A stretch of DNA of 64,000 nucleotides from Ceratobasidium sp. AG-K (taxonomy: Eukaryota > Basidiomycota > Agaricomycetes > Cantharellales > Ceratobasidiaceae). Shown here piece by piece: positions 33,423-46,887 of the stretch. Within the stretch, counting starts at the first letter, position 1. Each line of letters begins with the position of its first letter. Position numbers and translations under genes: made by a program. Below the pieces are notes generated by a model, which was given only the letters and a program-made list of their open reading frames with translations, was not told where the DNA came from and did no database searches. The stretch covers positions 1,550,001-1,614,000 of the forward strand of contig JAWNGF010000004.1 in NCBI GenBank assembly GCA_037039685.1. Reading direction: 5' to 3'.

Positions 33423-34134
33423 CTATGGATTCCTCGGCGTGGTGGCAATGACTCGGGCCCCAGCTCCCTTTGCGAGTTGAGCACCAAAGACTGGGACCCC
33501 GCCACTTCCGAGTACAAGGACAGTCGAGTCCTTGTTCAGGCGTCCTTCCTCGAAGAGAGCGGCCCATGCCGTAGTTCCTGCGCATAGCACTGATGCATAC
33601 TCTTCGTACGACAGATGGTCCGGGATTGCGCAGATGGTTTCTGCCGAGAACGTAATGCGAGTGAACGGTAAAGGCCTATGCAGGGTAGACGGGAGTACAT
33701 GAGAACGGCACTAACCGGTATTGCGTCAGACAACCAGGCCGCCTTGATACAATTGGAGAGCCCAGGTACTCTGTCTATTATTTATTTTAAAAAAACTAAC
33801 ATCATGTAACCTCCGTATTTTCCGCAGATTGACGCTCTATCGTGGTAGTGTTGCTCGCTGATCATGATATCCTGCGACGACGATTGTAAGCTGTACGAAG
33901 GAACCCAAGATTCATTGGCATACCCTGGAAGGAGTGTTAGCGAACCCGTGAGTCAGTTGCGTTATGGGAAACTAACGTATAGCTAAATGCGGCGGCATGG
34001 AGCTGGACAAGTACCTTGCCTTTTCGGGGCGGAGAGACTTGGACATCGCGCAGTTCAAGACTTTCGTACCCATCCCAAGTAGCTTGGTCGACTGGGTATC
34101 TCCAAGCCTTGGCGATAGAGGGGATGCTTGACAT
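33423..34134 (-). pseudogene. zinc-type alcohol dehydrogenase/quinone oxidoreductase relic
   Basis: The first exon from 34134 reads MSSIPSIAKAWRYPVD ... KVLVQLHAAAFSY, the usual N-terminus of a GroES-fold alcohol dehydrogenase. After a likely intron comes a short stretch without clear homology. Then on about 33670-33423 the cofactor-side block IPDHLSYEEYASVLCAGTTAW, LNKDSTVLVLGSGGVPVFG and GARVIATTPRNP ends in a stop. About 50-100 residues between the two blocks and the whole C-terminal third are missing, and the frames do not join. I read it as a decayed gene. Confidence 0.65.
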
Positions 34135-35150
34135 ATTTCCACGAGTTTATCGGTTGGCTGGATTGAGCAAGACGATTCAACTTGCATATATACCCTCCTC
34201 AACCTCATTCGATCCTCATTGCTCGAGGAGTTGGTGCTGACTATTGGGAAGTATGTATTCCTAATCCTAGTATAGTAAGGGGATGTGAGGATGTGGGGTG
34301 TGAGACTGCGGGGTGGGGGCTAGCTGGTGCCGCTGATCTGTAAGGGACGGGTGTATCAGTCAACACATGGTTATATGCATAGACAAATAGGCGAGCAAAC
34401 CAGCAGGCTACTTGATGAGGTCGAGCTCGATGGGCATAATACTGTAACAGCTGCTACTCAACGAGGAAATGCCGCGTTTGAGTGGTGAGATTATGTTCAA
34501 CTGGCACCGACAATTGAGGCCTTGCGGCACCATTCTTTACTCAAAGCCTATGCGAGAAAATTCTACCTCGGGCTCCTGTTACTTGTTCGGAGCTAGCTGT
34601 AATATTGGCATTTTGCGTATAGTTGATTACCTGGATAAAAGCGATGTGTTGCTCACATTCGAGATGTGATGGGGGGAACTTTTTGTGCTTGTTATTAATA
34701 GGAGCTGACGCATTGAGGATCACCACGAAGGTGTTGATCTAATATAGGCTATCATTAGAAGTGAGTGGTGTACTAGGAGATATTCTAAAGCATATATCCA
34801 GTCAAAACCCGGTCTCGTCGCACGGCCGTTGCTCGGGTAGATGCGCTCGGCTAACAACAGCCTATAAGCTCGTATGCTCAGTTAATAATGCACGCTTTAG
34901 CTTGTGAGGACTGGGACCCGGGCCATATGGCAGTCATGTGTGGGGAACGAAGTCTATGACAGAATAAACAGCTCTCGCCTCTTACTTACGTTGCATACAA
35001 GTCCCATCATAACTCTACTTAATTACCGTACTGCAACAGCCGCATGGAATTACTCTACTAATAATCAGCCATTAGATTGGCGAAGAATGAAGAACATAAT
35101 GATGTCAAGCTGAGGGTGAGACCGTTTATACTATGGTCACCTACTCCAGC
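34135..35150. other. intergenic, no feature seen
   Basis: About 1 kb of AT-rich DNA between the dehydrogenase relic and the hAT element; no coding or RNA feature is recognised. Confidence 0.5.
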
Positions 35151-35158
35151 GCCAAACT

Positions 35159-36491
35159 TAGGGAGTAAAATGGTAGAACCGGGAAGTTGCGTGGTAGATA
35201 CCGCGGTTGTGAGCCCAAAACGGTCGGCACGGAATTATCACGTGATCACCCAACCGCGCAACGCTCCCACGGTAATTTTGGGCGGTTGATCCCGGTTATA
35301 TCGTGTATTCGAGTAGACAGATAATTTAATTCCGTATGATTTTCAATTATTTGGGCCACATCAGCCAGCCTTGGTAGCAGCGGTGTATCATACCAGGACC
35401 CGATTGCCATCTGGGCCTGGAATGAGCGAACGGATATACGGTGCTGAAGATGATTAATCATCAATCGCCCGCCCGAAAACGCGCGCTCAGCATCGACGGA
35501 GGCCGCTTGAATAAGGAACATGTCAGAGAGTGTGTAAATATCGATATATCCCAGTACATACCTGGTGCAGACAAGTAGAAGAGCGCCATATGAGCCACGC
35601 TCGGGCACCGCTGATGCTGTGCCTCCCAGTATGGCAGGATACCTCCGTACTCAGCGATCACATCCTCGGAGCCAACGGTGCTATCGAGGTAAGCTTCCAT
35701 TGAGTCACAATTGAGCTGTGGTGGTGAGCGAGATGAGGACGAATGGCGCTGTGTCCAAATGCTACCACCAGCCTACAGATCAACTTTGAGATGAGGGAAG
35801 GTGCTTAAAATATGGTAAATCCAGCATACCCGAAGCCCCGCAACTGAATCGGCGGGTGGCCTGATTGGTTGAGATGATTGTCGTGCTTGTTAGGCTCGCC
35901 CCCGGAATGGTAGTGTCGCTCCAAGGCAGGCTTGTAATGTTTATACACGGGCGATCTCCACGACTGGCGAGCAGCATCTTGGAAGATCAGGAAACCGGTT
36001 AGCTAGTGTTCTCAAGAACCAGAGAAAGTGTATACTTACCTAAGATCTGTTGGTCGGAATACCTCCAGACTTCGAGATCGGACATAGCATTCAACCCCTG
36101 GCAACGCTTTGCTCGGGGTTGAACAGGGGTAGAAGGGGCAGGGTGAGCTGGCCGAGTAATTTGAGTGGTCTGAGGGTATCCATTGTAATGTTCTACCTCA
36201 GTACTTGCAAAATGCGCTTAAATATATGCACGATTCAGCCTAAGGAAATTTTATTCCGAATAAATGCGCATTTATGCGCCGGGTTCACACGTCACGATGA
36301 TGTAGGTATCATGTGACATATTCTCAGCTATGATGCGCGGTACCCGTGGCCTTCCGCGGCATTTCACCGCGCAGCGAGTCATGCGCGACAAACTTGAGCC
36401 CTCGTTCCGGGATTACATAATTACATCCCGGTTCGTGCCGTTCGGAATAGCGCGGTTTACCCCGGTTTACCGCTATCCATTTTACTCCCTA
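35159..36491. mobile_element. hAT-family DNA transposon, internally deleted (1333 bp)
   Basis: The left end TAGGGAGTAAAATGG (35159-35173) is repeated exactly inverted at the right end as CCATTTTACTCCCTA (36477-36491). The eight bases GCCAAACT stand directly outside both ends (35151-35158 and 36492-36499), a perfect 8-bp target-site duplication, the hallmark of hAT elements. Inside, on the minus strand, are remnants of a transposase including the hAT dimerisation domain. A full hAT element is usually over 2.5 kb, so the centre has been lost. Perfect ends and duplication suggest insertion was recent. Confidence 0.9.
35246..36085 (-). pseudogene. hAT transposase, N- and C-terminal parts only
   Basis: From 36085 the frame reads MSDLEVWRYSDQQIL, and after an intron (36039-35978) DAARQSWRSPVYKHYKPALE, a segment like the N-terminal DNA-binding region. 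Then the chain jumps out of frame near 35760-35830. The C-terminal part GGILPYWEAQHQ ... ASVDAERAFSGGRLMINH is the hAT dimerisation domain, split by a 56-nt intron at 35561-35506, and ends at 35246. The catalytic core of several hundred residues is absent, so this copy cannot move by itself. Confidence 0.8.
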
Positions 36492-36603
36492 GCCAAACTC
36501 CTCGCCTAGATCACGGTCACGTGAGCGCGCGATTTGGCGCCTGTGGCTCCTTACGGTGATCAGAGCTTGCGCTCGCAACGCGTCCTTGAGATTTGTACAA
36601 AAG

Positions 36604-38329
36604 ATGTCCGAATATAAGTATTCTTGGAAGCCGTCCTCAGAAATGCCTCTTGATGAATATTTACAAAAGGTACGTGGCTCTATGAACTAGCATGTGGGCT
36701 TCATTACTTAATTTGTTGTCGGCTGACCCCAGTGCAAACCAACGATGGTTGTCGATGACGGAACCAAGCCGGTAAGATTTAGGTCTGGAGGATTGAATTT
36801 AGAGTATGCAGGGACTGATGGCCAAACTAGTGGATTTGGGTGAGACGGCTTGAACAGGAGCCACTTGACTCGGCAACCCCGAATGATGACTCTTACGATA
36901 GCGCTACGGTCGAGCGTGCTCAACATCTTTGTGAGCGCATCTGAGGTCCTAGTCATTGCGTCGCTTACTTTTACTAGTGGAAGAATATACCGAAAAGATC
37001 GCTAGCATCCAAGTAAGGCAACAGTTTTCAACCCTGGTATATTGGGGAGCGCTGAAGGGTTTGGCGTATTCTTTAGAAGGACGTTAGTATTCCTGTTCGG
37101 GCGAACAAGAAGAAAGGGCTCCGAAGCAAGAAAGAAGTCCGGGAGGAGGTAGGTAAACGAAGGAGTTTAACTGTAGCAACTGCTAACATTTCACATAGGT
37201 TATGGCGGAAGCTACATCAAAATTCAAGGAGCTTTCTCAGGGAGGCAAGCTAACCTGTGGCAAATGGTTCGAGGCTATATGTTTTATGTGAACTGTTGAT
37301 TAAACTCCTGGATTGTTGCGTAGGCTTTTCTTCGTGCCCTCTGAACAGATTGATGGGTACGTTGCTAAATCATGTGGTCTTAACGCATCGAATCTTGAAT
37401 TGACATAAAAATATATTGCAGGGCTTTTGTGAGGTTGGCGCGCGAACTAGTCACTGGGAGTCTTTCCAAGACCTCCGCGTTTTCAGCGAAAGTCGCCACT
37501 ACTCCAGCCGATACAGGCCCCAACCACCGATACCTTATCTGCTTGTACCTCCCTGACTTGTACAACAAGGACGCTTCAACAAAGGTATGTTCAATTTATT
37601 ATGTTAAACGGAGTGATACGGAAACCGTATGCAGGTTTTGCGAGCTGTGTGCCAATCTACTGGAATTCGACCAAACAGTGCCAAAGCGGATCTCTACACT
37701 CTCATCGGTCTTGACAGTAAACACTCCAGCGGGATTAAAAGCACGGTGCGTTTTTAATGTCTTGGCAGCAGTGTGTTTTAACCATCGTTTGGTTTAGATT
37801 TGGAATCCTACCGATCTCGTGCCCGATGCTGAGCTTAAGGTGCATATTCTAAACAACATCTTGTGCTAGGTTAGTTACTCAAGTTTAACATACATCAATG
37901 AAACAGGCCTTAGTCGATAGTTATTGGAGTAGCGCCAACCAGAAACTCACAACAAGCGACGCTAATCCAACGGAAGATAGCTCTGCAAAAGGTGGTAGTG
38001 GGAAGAAGCCGACCAAACGCCCAAGAACGGACGAGTCTGATGACGGCGTCTTTGACGATGTGGAGCCCGGTTTGGATGAGGACCAGGAAACGCCCAAAGA
38101 TAACGCACTCGGAACCAAGTTAGGAGAGGACTCGTTATCAATCAGCGCCTCTAAAAAGGGAGTCGAGGCTCCTTCTCAGGACGACTCAGCAACGGCGAGT
38201 GAATCTGACGAGCCTCCTCCCGCCAAGGCTGTGACAATGGCGATGAGGAAGCCCGTGCCTCCCAAGTTGGACGAGGCCTCCAGCTCTGATGAGGAAGTTA
38301 AGAAACCCAAAAAGATTCGGAAGTTCTGA
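36604..38329 (+). CDS. DUF1917-like protein, copy 2 with acidic C-terminal tail (383 aa)
   Basis: Exons: 36604-36669, 36733-36771, 36831-36930, 36978-37012, 37077-37148, 37199-37266, 37324-37356, 37422-37584, 37635-37745, 37798-37839, 37907-38329. All phases agree. The N-terminus MSEYKYSWKPSSEMPLDEYL is followed by WIWVRRLE, GKWLFFVPSEQ, ARELVTGSLSKTSAFSAK, YLICLYLPDLYNKD, ADLYTLIGLDSKHSSGIKST and IWNPTDLVPDAELK, the DUF1917 core. The last exon adds about 140 residues that are acidic and Lys/Ser-rich (TKRPRTDESDDGVFDDVEPG; KKPKKIRKF end), which looks like a nuclear, disordered tail. The family function is not known to me. The hAT element ends 112 bases upstream of the start codon, so promoter control may have been altered. 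Confidence 0.85.
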
Positions 38330-38565
38330 AGGCTACGGATGTTCCAACATTTCCTTGTTTTGTGTACTAGCATACAATCAATATATCGTTGATCATCTGG
38401 TTGTTTATTGAAGACCATCTGAGATTGAGCAACGGAAGATTATGAACATGCATGTTAAACGTTTCAACTCATGATTAAGACGCATAAGAGACTCAATAAA
38501 TCAAGGCCACCACAACCGGAGATATGAAACTGGCACGAAGAAAACAATTTAAGGGACGGGAAACA

Positions 38566-41500
38566 TTAAAACCGTAAAAACCTATGCCAAGGCCTCCTGG
38601 ATACGCTGGCTGTCGCCGGAGCGGCTTCAGCACTATTCGATTCTTTCTTACCCATCTCGTTATGGGCGTTCCGATCAACATGAGTCGCGACCATGGCAGG
38701 TGAAGGTTCGAGCTCGTCCACGTTGACAGCTTTCCCATCCTCGTCTACCACCTCGCCCGCTTTATCACCAAGCGCGATATGCCGTTCGAGCTCCTTCTGT
38801 TCGACCTCGGTAGGGTGTGATTCGGGCAAGACGGCCGAGATACCGGGTTGTGCGTCCGCCTTCTCCGCTGCTTTCGGGGAAAGCATTCGCTTGAGTTCAC
38901 GTTTGGGCTTGAAGGGGTTGCTATCCCCTTTTGGAGTTGATTGACGGTCTTGGATAGGGGCTTTAGACTTTGGCTGCCGAGTAGTGCTGGAATTTTGACG
39001 CTTGGTTCGTTTGCGAGGAGAACGTCCCGAGTCGGTATCAGTGCTGGAATCCTGGTCCTTTGGGTCGGGTTTGAATGGCTGAGCATCTGCGGGTCGCCTG
39101 GCGCGTTTCATGCGTTTGGAGATTGGCACGTAACCGCCCGAGGACGGCGAGCCCACTGGCTGAACCGGCTTCTGCGGGCTCTCGGGTCCAAGTGTAGGGA
39201 ACTTGACGGAAGAAGTGGCGCCTGCAGCAGAGGCGCGTTGTTTGGACTTCTTTCGGGTTGGCTCGTCCTCAGCTGAATCGTCCGACTCGCTCTCGGCAGG
39301 GGGCCTGTAGAGGCGGTCATCGTGGTTTATACTTGGACGAGAGCGAGGTTTGGGTTTTGCGTGAGGTGACAGTGTCCGCCTTTCCTTGTCCTTCCCAGGT
39401 GATTGTGTCCTACGATCCGCAGAGGATCTACCCCAAGACCCTTTGAGACTCCTGCTACGTGTGGGGGCCGAGCGAGATACTTTAGGAACTGAGGGTTTGT
39501 CTATGTATCCGCAAACGCCTTCGCCGAGTAACGATGCACCAGCGAGAATAGTAAGTTTCTTGACGAGGCTCGGTTCAAGGTCTTCCAAGTTGGTCACCAT
39601 GGCGTGCTCCTCCTCCGAGGTCGATGGTCCACAGTCCTCGATACCATTCTCCTTTAGCACCTCGCGATCTCCTAGCGCACATGCCGGGACTACGAATTCA
39701 ATTAGAGTGTTGTCGTTGGCATCATCGACTGGAATAGTAATTCTGTGGAACCGACAATTTGATCGTGTCATAGGTGACCCGGCGTTGGAGGTGGCCAATT
39801 TCTGTGCAGCAGGGCTTGTCGTAGCGGGGCGGGCATGGTGGTGGGTACGATGTCTCATAGGCCAAGGGGCTGGACCACCATCAGAGCCAGAGGTTTTTCG
39901 CGAAGATGCGTTTGAGGCAGTTGACAGTGGTCTGGTGGGAACCCGCTTGAACAAGGACTGATAATTCTTTGCCACTGGGCTACTTAGAAGGGGCGCTGTG
40001 TCGCTCACTGGTGACTTGAACAGCCCTTCTCCAAGTCGGCTTGGCGTATGGCGGACCGGTTCGAGGGGCATTGGCTCCTCAGGCGTGGGCGAATGATCAT
40101 CATCAAGCCTTTTGCGCTTATCGCCCGCTTGAATTTTATCCGGAGGAGTAGGGGTGATGCGTGATTCGCTGTGCAAGTATGTTCAGCTCGAATCGAGAAG
40201 CTGCGACTAGCGTACGCACCTCATATATCCTGATGCATCGGTATCGTTCCCCAACCCATTACTACCGGATTTCAAGTAAGCTAACTGCTTAGACAACACT
40301 ACAAAAAACTCACCGCGACCTCTCCGTGGAGGTGTTCTCGCCCTCGGAGAGCAACTCATCCACATCCACTTCTTCGTCCTGCTCAGATTCGGCGGCGGGG
40401 GAGGCTGATTTGGATGCCATACGTTCCTTCGAGGTTGACCCCGTTTCTCCTGCCTTTGACTTTGATTCCCCTTCGAAAGCCCCGTCCTCGCTCCTCGCAT
40501 GAGGCGTAGGCGGCTCCACCATCACGCTCGGGCTGATCTCGCGACGGCTGTCAGGCGCCTCGGGCAAGTCGTTGGGGACAGATGGCATGCTCAAATGAGT
40601 TGGAGCGGGCGGTAGGGTAGGATCGGGGAGTTGCGAGACATCGGGCTCGAGTTCGGGCGGGACGGAATGGTCGTGGTCGTCGTCACGTGTAGACGAGGCT
40701 GAAGAGCTGGCATAAATTGAAACGTTTTGCTGAAGCCCAGAAATGGATGTCGCGATGGATTGCTCTGGGGCAGTGAGGGATTGGCCAGCCGACAAAGTGG
40801 GTGTCGGAGGAGTTCGACGAGGAGAGGGATCCGGGTCCTCTGAGGTAGGCTCCGTGGATGGTTTTGGCGTTGCTGAACGAGAGTATTCTTCAATCTCCTC
40901 GATGTGTGCAATGGGCTCTGGCTCGCTAGGGAGGAATTCGTATGGGGTAGCAGTCCCAGTGGCCGCTCCACTAGGCAAGATAACGGGGTCTACCCCCTCG
41001 AAAACCTCTGCCAAAACCTCAGAGGCGAGTTTCTCGGAGACGTCAAGCGCGACGGGGGCGGGGTAAAGATTAGGGGGCAACTCGTTTGGAATGGTTCCCT
41101 CCACCACGGACACTTGGCTCTGATTGTTAGCCTCGAAGAAGACAGTCTCCGGAATTTCCTCAAAAGTATCTAGAGGGACGGCCGCGTTTTGAAGAGCGTC
41201 TGCCATACTGAAAGAGCGGGAAAGCATGTCCTCTTCTGTCTGGCTCATGCTGTTCACGACGTCCATCAGGTTATCCAGGTGTTGCGAATCATCGAACGCA
41301 TTCAGTTGAGGCTCTGCGAAAGCTATCGAACGCATCAAAGACTGTGGCCTAGACAAACTAGGCGTACTCACCATTGCCGTCGACATCTCGTACTTCGCCC
41401 GTGGCATTCATCATATCGTCAAATACCGTTGACTCCATTTGCGCAACGGCCGCCAGGGCATCCGCTACGCCCTTCTCATCCAACGGGGGAAGTTCCTGGA

Positions 41501-43922
41501 TCCCAGTCCCTTCTATTCGTGTGTTGTTCGCTGTACTTTCCGAATCCTCTTTCAGAGCCAGCGGAACAGGAGTAATAAGGTCGGAGCGGTTGAGCAATGT
41601 GGACATGCCGCTCCTGTCCTGACTATCATCATCGTCCAAAATTGAGTCAATCGAGTCTGCGTCGGCGCCGGCATGTCCATCTGATTCGCTAATGATGTCG
41701 TCCGCCTCGCTAACAAGATCGCCTGCGTTTCGTCCGGTCATCGATTCTTCCAGGGTGCCCGCCATGCTATGGTTTCGGCTCAGTGGCTGCAAGTCGCTCC
41801 GGCTTGCAGGTCCATCCGTCATGATTGCACTCTGGGATAGGAAAGCACTCGCGTCACCATCGAACGAATCTTGAGCACGGAAGCCCATTGCAGCCCCAGG
41901 ACGGGGAATGTCGTTCACATCAAAGGTGTTCGTGCTATCGTCTTCATTAGGGTAACGAAGGATGGGAGCGCCAACTGTAGGTTGTCAGTGCTGGGACCTA
42001 ATACGTAGAAACATTGGAACGTACCAGACAAGAAAGTATCGTCGAGCCCTTTTAAGAAATCCAGTTGGTCAGGGGTCTCGTCGTCATCATCCTCAAGAGC
42101 CCTCCTCGTAATATCCAACTCGGTGACTTCCTGGATCATGCTGAGGTCCGGTGGTCGCTGGATTGTGGGCTTTGGTGGGGGAATGGGACAAGTCTCATAG
42201 ACCTGGCCTTCTGGATTCAGGAAGTGTCGTACGCCGTCATGGTCGTAATAGCGTGAACCGTTTTCAAGCTCAAAGACCGTGACTTCCAAGAAATGTTCTT
42301 CAGCCTGAGTCCGTGAGGTGTCGTGTTGGTTGAGTAGAGAGTGTTCGCCAAGAAAGTCTGAATAATCCATGCTTTGCTGAATCGAGGGCTGGTCCAGCTC
42401 AGTCTCGAGCCTCGGCTCGACCGAGACTTGACCAGCTCCATCCGGCTCCTCGACACTATACTCGGGGCCTTGGACTGTGTTTGCGCTGTGATCAAGCTCC
42501 TCAACATCCCTCGACTGTGAGGGCTCGCGGGTACCCGTACCCGAGCCAGTGAAGAGACTTGATGGTTTTGGTAGGAAGTTACCTGTCACAACTAGTCAGT
42601 AGGTATTGGAGGAGTTACACCGGCTGTGACGCACCGGTTGCACCCGCGAAGTCCACCGAGTTGTCTCCCATAGTGTCGTCTAATAAACTATCGGGCTCGT
42701 GGCCTTGGTTGGGATATGCAGCAGAATAGTCGAACTGCAACTCGTCAAACTCGGATTGGGCTGTCATGTCAACCGAGTCTCCGTAGAGACCAGCAAGTAT
42801 CCCAGAGGTCGGACGGGGTGGGACCTGGTCGAGAGCCATTTTGTTCGAGTCGCTCTCCTCGTCACTATCCAAAACCTCGATCGCATTATGTTGCCCAACC
42901 CCGGCAGAGTCCCGCTCCTCTTCGGATCCCTCCTCTTCTTCCTCCTTGTATTCGACCCCAGCCACCAGTGTCGGTGGACCCTGTTCACCTTCCCATGGTG
43001 GAGATGCGGCATCGCCATCCTCGCTCTCCTCGTCGCTGGGAGATGGCCCTCGCCTTGCGGTCCTGGGAATAAACGGGGTCGACGTTGTGCCAAGGGTAGG
43101 CATCCGTGCCACGCCAATTTCGAAACTGTTCTCTGGCGACTGGAGTGTACGCCCCGTCCGTTCGGGCGACTCGGGGGCACCACTTGAACGACGAAGTCCT
43201 GCAAGTCCTGGACCCTCGGCGGGATGCCTGCCTTTGCCTTTTCCAACAAATACGTCCTCCTCTTCCTCCTCTTGAGCTTCTTCCGCTTCAGAAAGCTCGT
43301 CATCATCGTCCTCTGACGCGTCCTCTCCAGAATATGGCCACGCATCATCAGCCTCCGGAGCGTTTCCGACGGCCACTTCATCAGGACTAGGTTGGGTGTC
43401 GTCCGTTTCAACTTCCTCATCTCCCTCATCGCTTCCTTCTTGAATGGCGCTTAGTGGCTCCAGTTCGTCCTCGGTGGGTGCTTCAGAGCTGGCCCGGGAT
43501 CCATAGCCCCGCGTTGCTGTGGCGGGGTCGGCATCTTCTTCACTCGCATCCTCGTCATCAGAGAGTTCAAATGGCTCGTTGGGAGTGCCGGCGCCGACAG
43601 GTGTATATGTGGCTCTGGAAGACGGCCGAGTATCTTGACTAGGTCGTTTCGACAATGGCGCAGGGGAAGGAGCCGGTGAGGCAATGGTTGAACGAGAAAT
43701 TTCCGCAAAGGTCCTCGATAAATGTTGTGGTTCCGGAGAGGGTGGGTCTAGGGCGACTTTGATCTTGGATTGGATACTCGAGACATAAGAGTCGAATTGT
43801 TTCTGGTTTAGTTTATCGAAGGGATTGATCGCCGGAGCGCGTGACTTGTATGATGGGCTAAAGGACAGCTATTAGCAGAAATAAGGGCTCCTTAATAGAG
43901 TCACCCACGATGTACCAGACAT
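38566..43922 (-). CDS. large acidic protein of unknown function (1680 aa)
   Basis: Seven exons read in frame: 43922-43909, 43857-42635, 42582-42025, 41974-41372, 41313-40314, 40261-40220, 40168-38566; introns 50-58 nt. The first exon has only 14 bases. The N-terminus holds a short ordered segment (NPFDKLNQKQFDSYVSSI). Most of the protein is acidic and Ser/Pro-rich with long Glu/Asp runs and looks disordered. A more globular block lies in the last exon (CRFHRITIPVDD, EFVVPACALGDREVLKENG, NLEDLEPSLVKKLTILAG, ASLLGEGVCGYI). It is followed by a basic Ser/Lys/Arg-rich C-terminus (KKSKQRA, KRMKRARRP, RKRTKRQ), which suggests nuclear location. I do not recognise the family; a chromatin, nuclear-envelope or kinetochore role would fit the composition but is guesswork. 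Confidence 0.75.
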
Positions 43923-44580
43923 GTCGAGTGATTAAGAAGAAGTAAAGATCATACACTAGCAAGCCCTCGAGCGCAAGGCGCGTGTTTGAAGCGATCAACA
44001 AAGCACAACTGGAAGGTAAAGCTCCTTTATTTAGTCGATGTTAAAGTGTAAGTCAGGACCGTGTATGTCAAAAGCCACCACCGCCCGTAAGACTGAGTGA
44101 TGTGTCGATGTGTGCCGACTTGGAGGCCTGGTGCAGCGCAAAGTTGGTCTGACAGCGTCACGGTCGTCACGTGTGAGCGATCTGAGGACAAGGGCACGTG
44201 ATCGATCGCGATGTCTTCTCAAACAGGGTTTCGCATAAATAATACAGTTTACACAAGTAGTTCCTGCTCCCGTTACTAATAGGTATGGCCTACACCCTTT
44301 AAAGCCAGCATGTTTTCACATGCCCCTATCCAACAACCTTCCCTTCCTCCACCACTCCACACCCCTTATTATGCAACGGCAACAAACGTACTTCAGAACC
44401 CTCTGAAATTATCTCGTTAAAAGCAGCACTCCACAGCAATAGCGTACTCTATAAGCATTTCAATGCCAGTCGCAAAGCCTAATTCATTTCAGATACAACA
44501 TAGCTCGCAGAGCAAGATTCACAACCAGACAGCTACATTCACACTTTCAATCCGATCTATAACATTCAGTCAACCTGGTC
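43923..44580. other. intergenic, promoter of the acidic-protein gene
   Basis: No gene. Two CACGTG E-boxes (44168-44173 and 44195-44200) lie 27 bases apart about 250 bases before the start at 43922 and may be bHLH sites. Confidence 0.45.
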
Positions 44581-46460
<1,880 letters not shown>

Positions 46461-46887
46461 AGTGGGCACTATCAGCACAAAAACCTTAAAACTGTAGTCA
46501 TTTCAGTGGGACATTGTAGTATGATGGTGTGAACTTGAGACTCACCTCGGTCGAGGGGGAGCTTGGGTCGGTGGGTTTACCCATTACTCCAATTTCGTAC
46601 ATAAGCAAGCATGCCGTGGCGGTGCTGCGCGCGCGTAACATGCCCTGGAGCCTGCAACGAGGCAGTCCGTAAGATACCTTTGTACCGACATACACGAGGC
46701 GATTCGAGGGGAAGGTTATGCAACAACTAATAATCCATTAGACCGAAAGCGGGGTTGAAAACAATAGAGCAAGATCGTGGAGAGCGGGTCAGCAAAGCAA
46801 GCGAGAGCTGATTGGAGGGCAGTAAGAGAACAATATACATGGGATGGGAAAAAACTGAAGAAAGAATTGGGCAAGTGTAGGTTTATG
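46461..46887. other. intergenic, promoter of the MAP kinase
   Basis: 427 bases between the MAPK start and the end of the next upstream gene on the same strand. Nothing specific is recognised. Confidence 0.5.
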
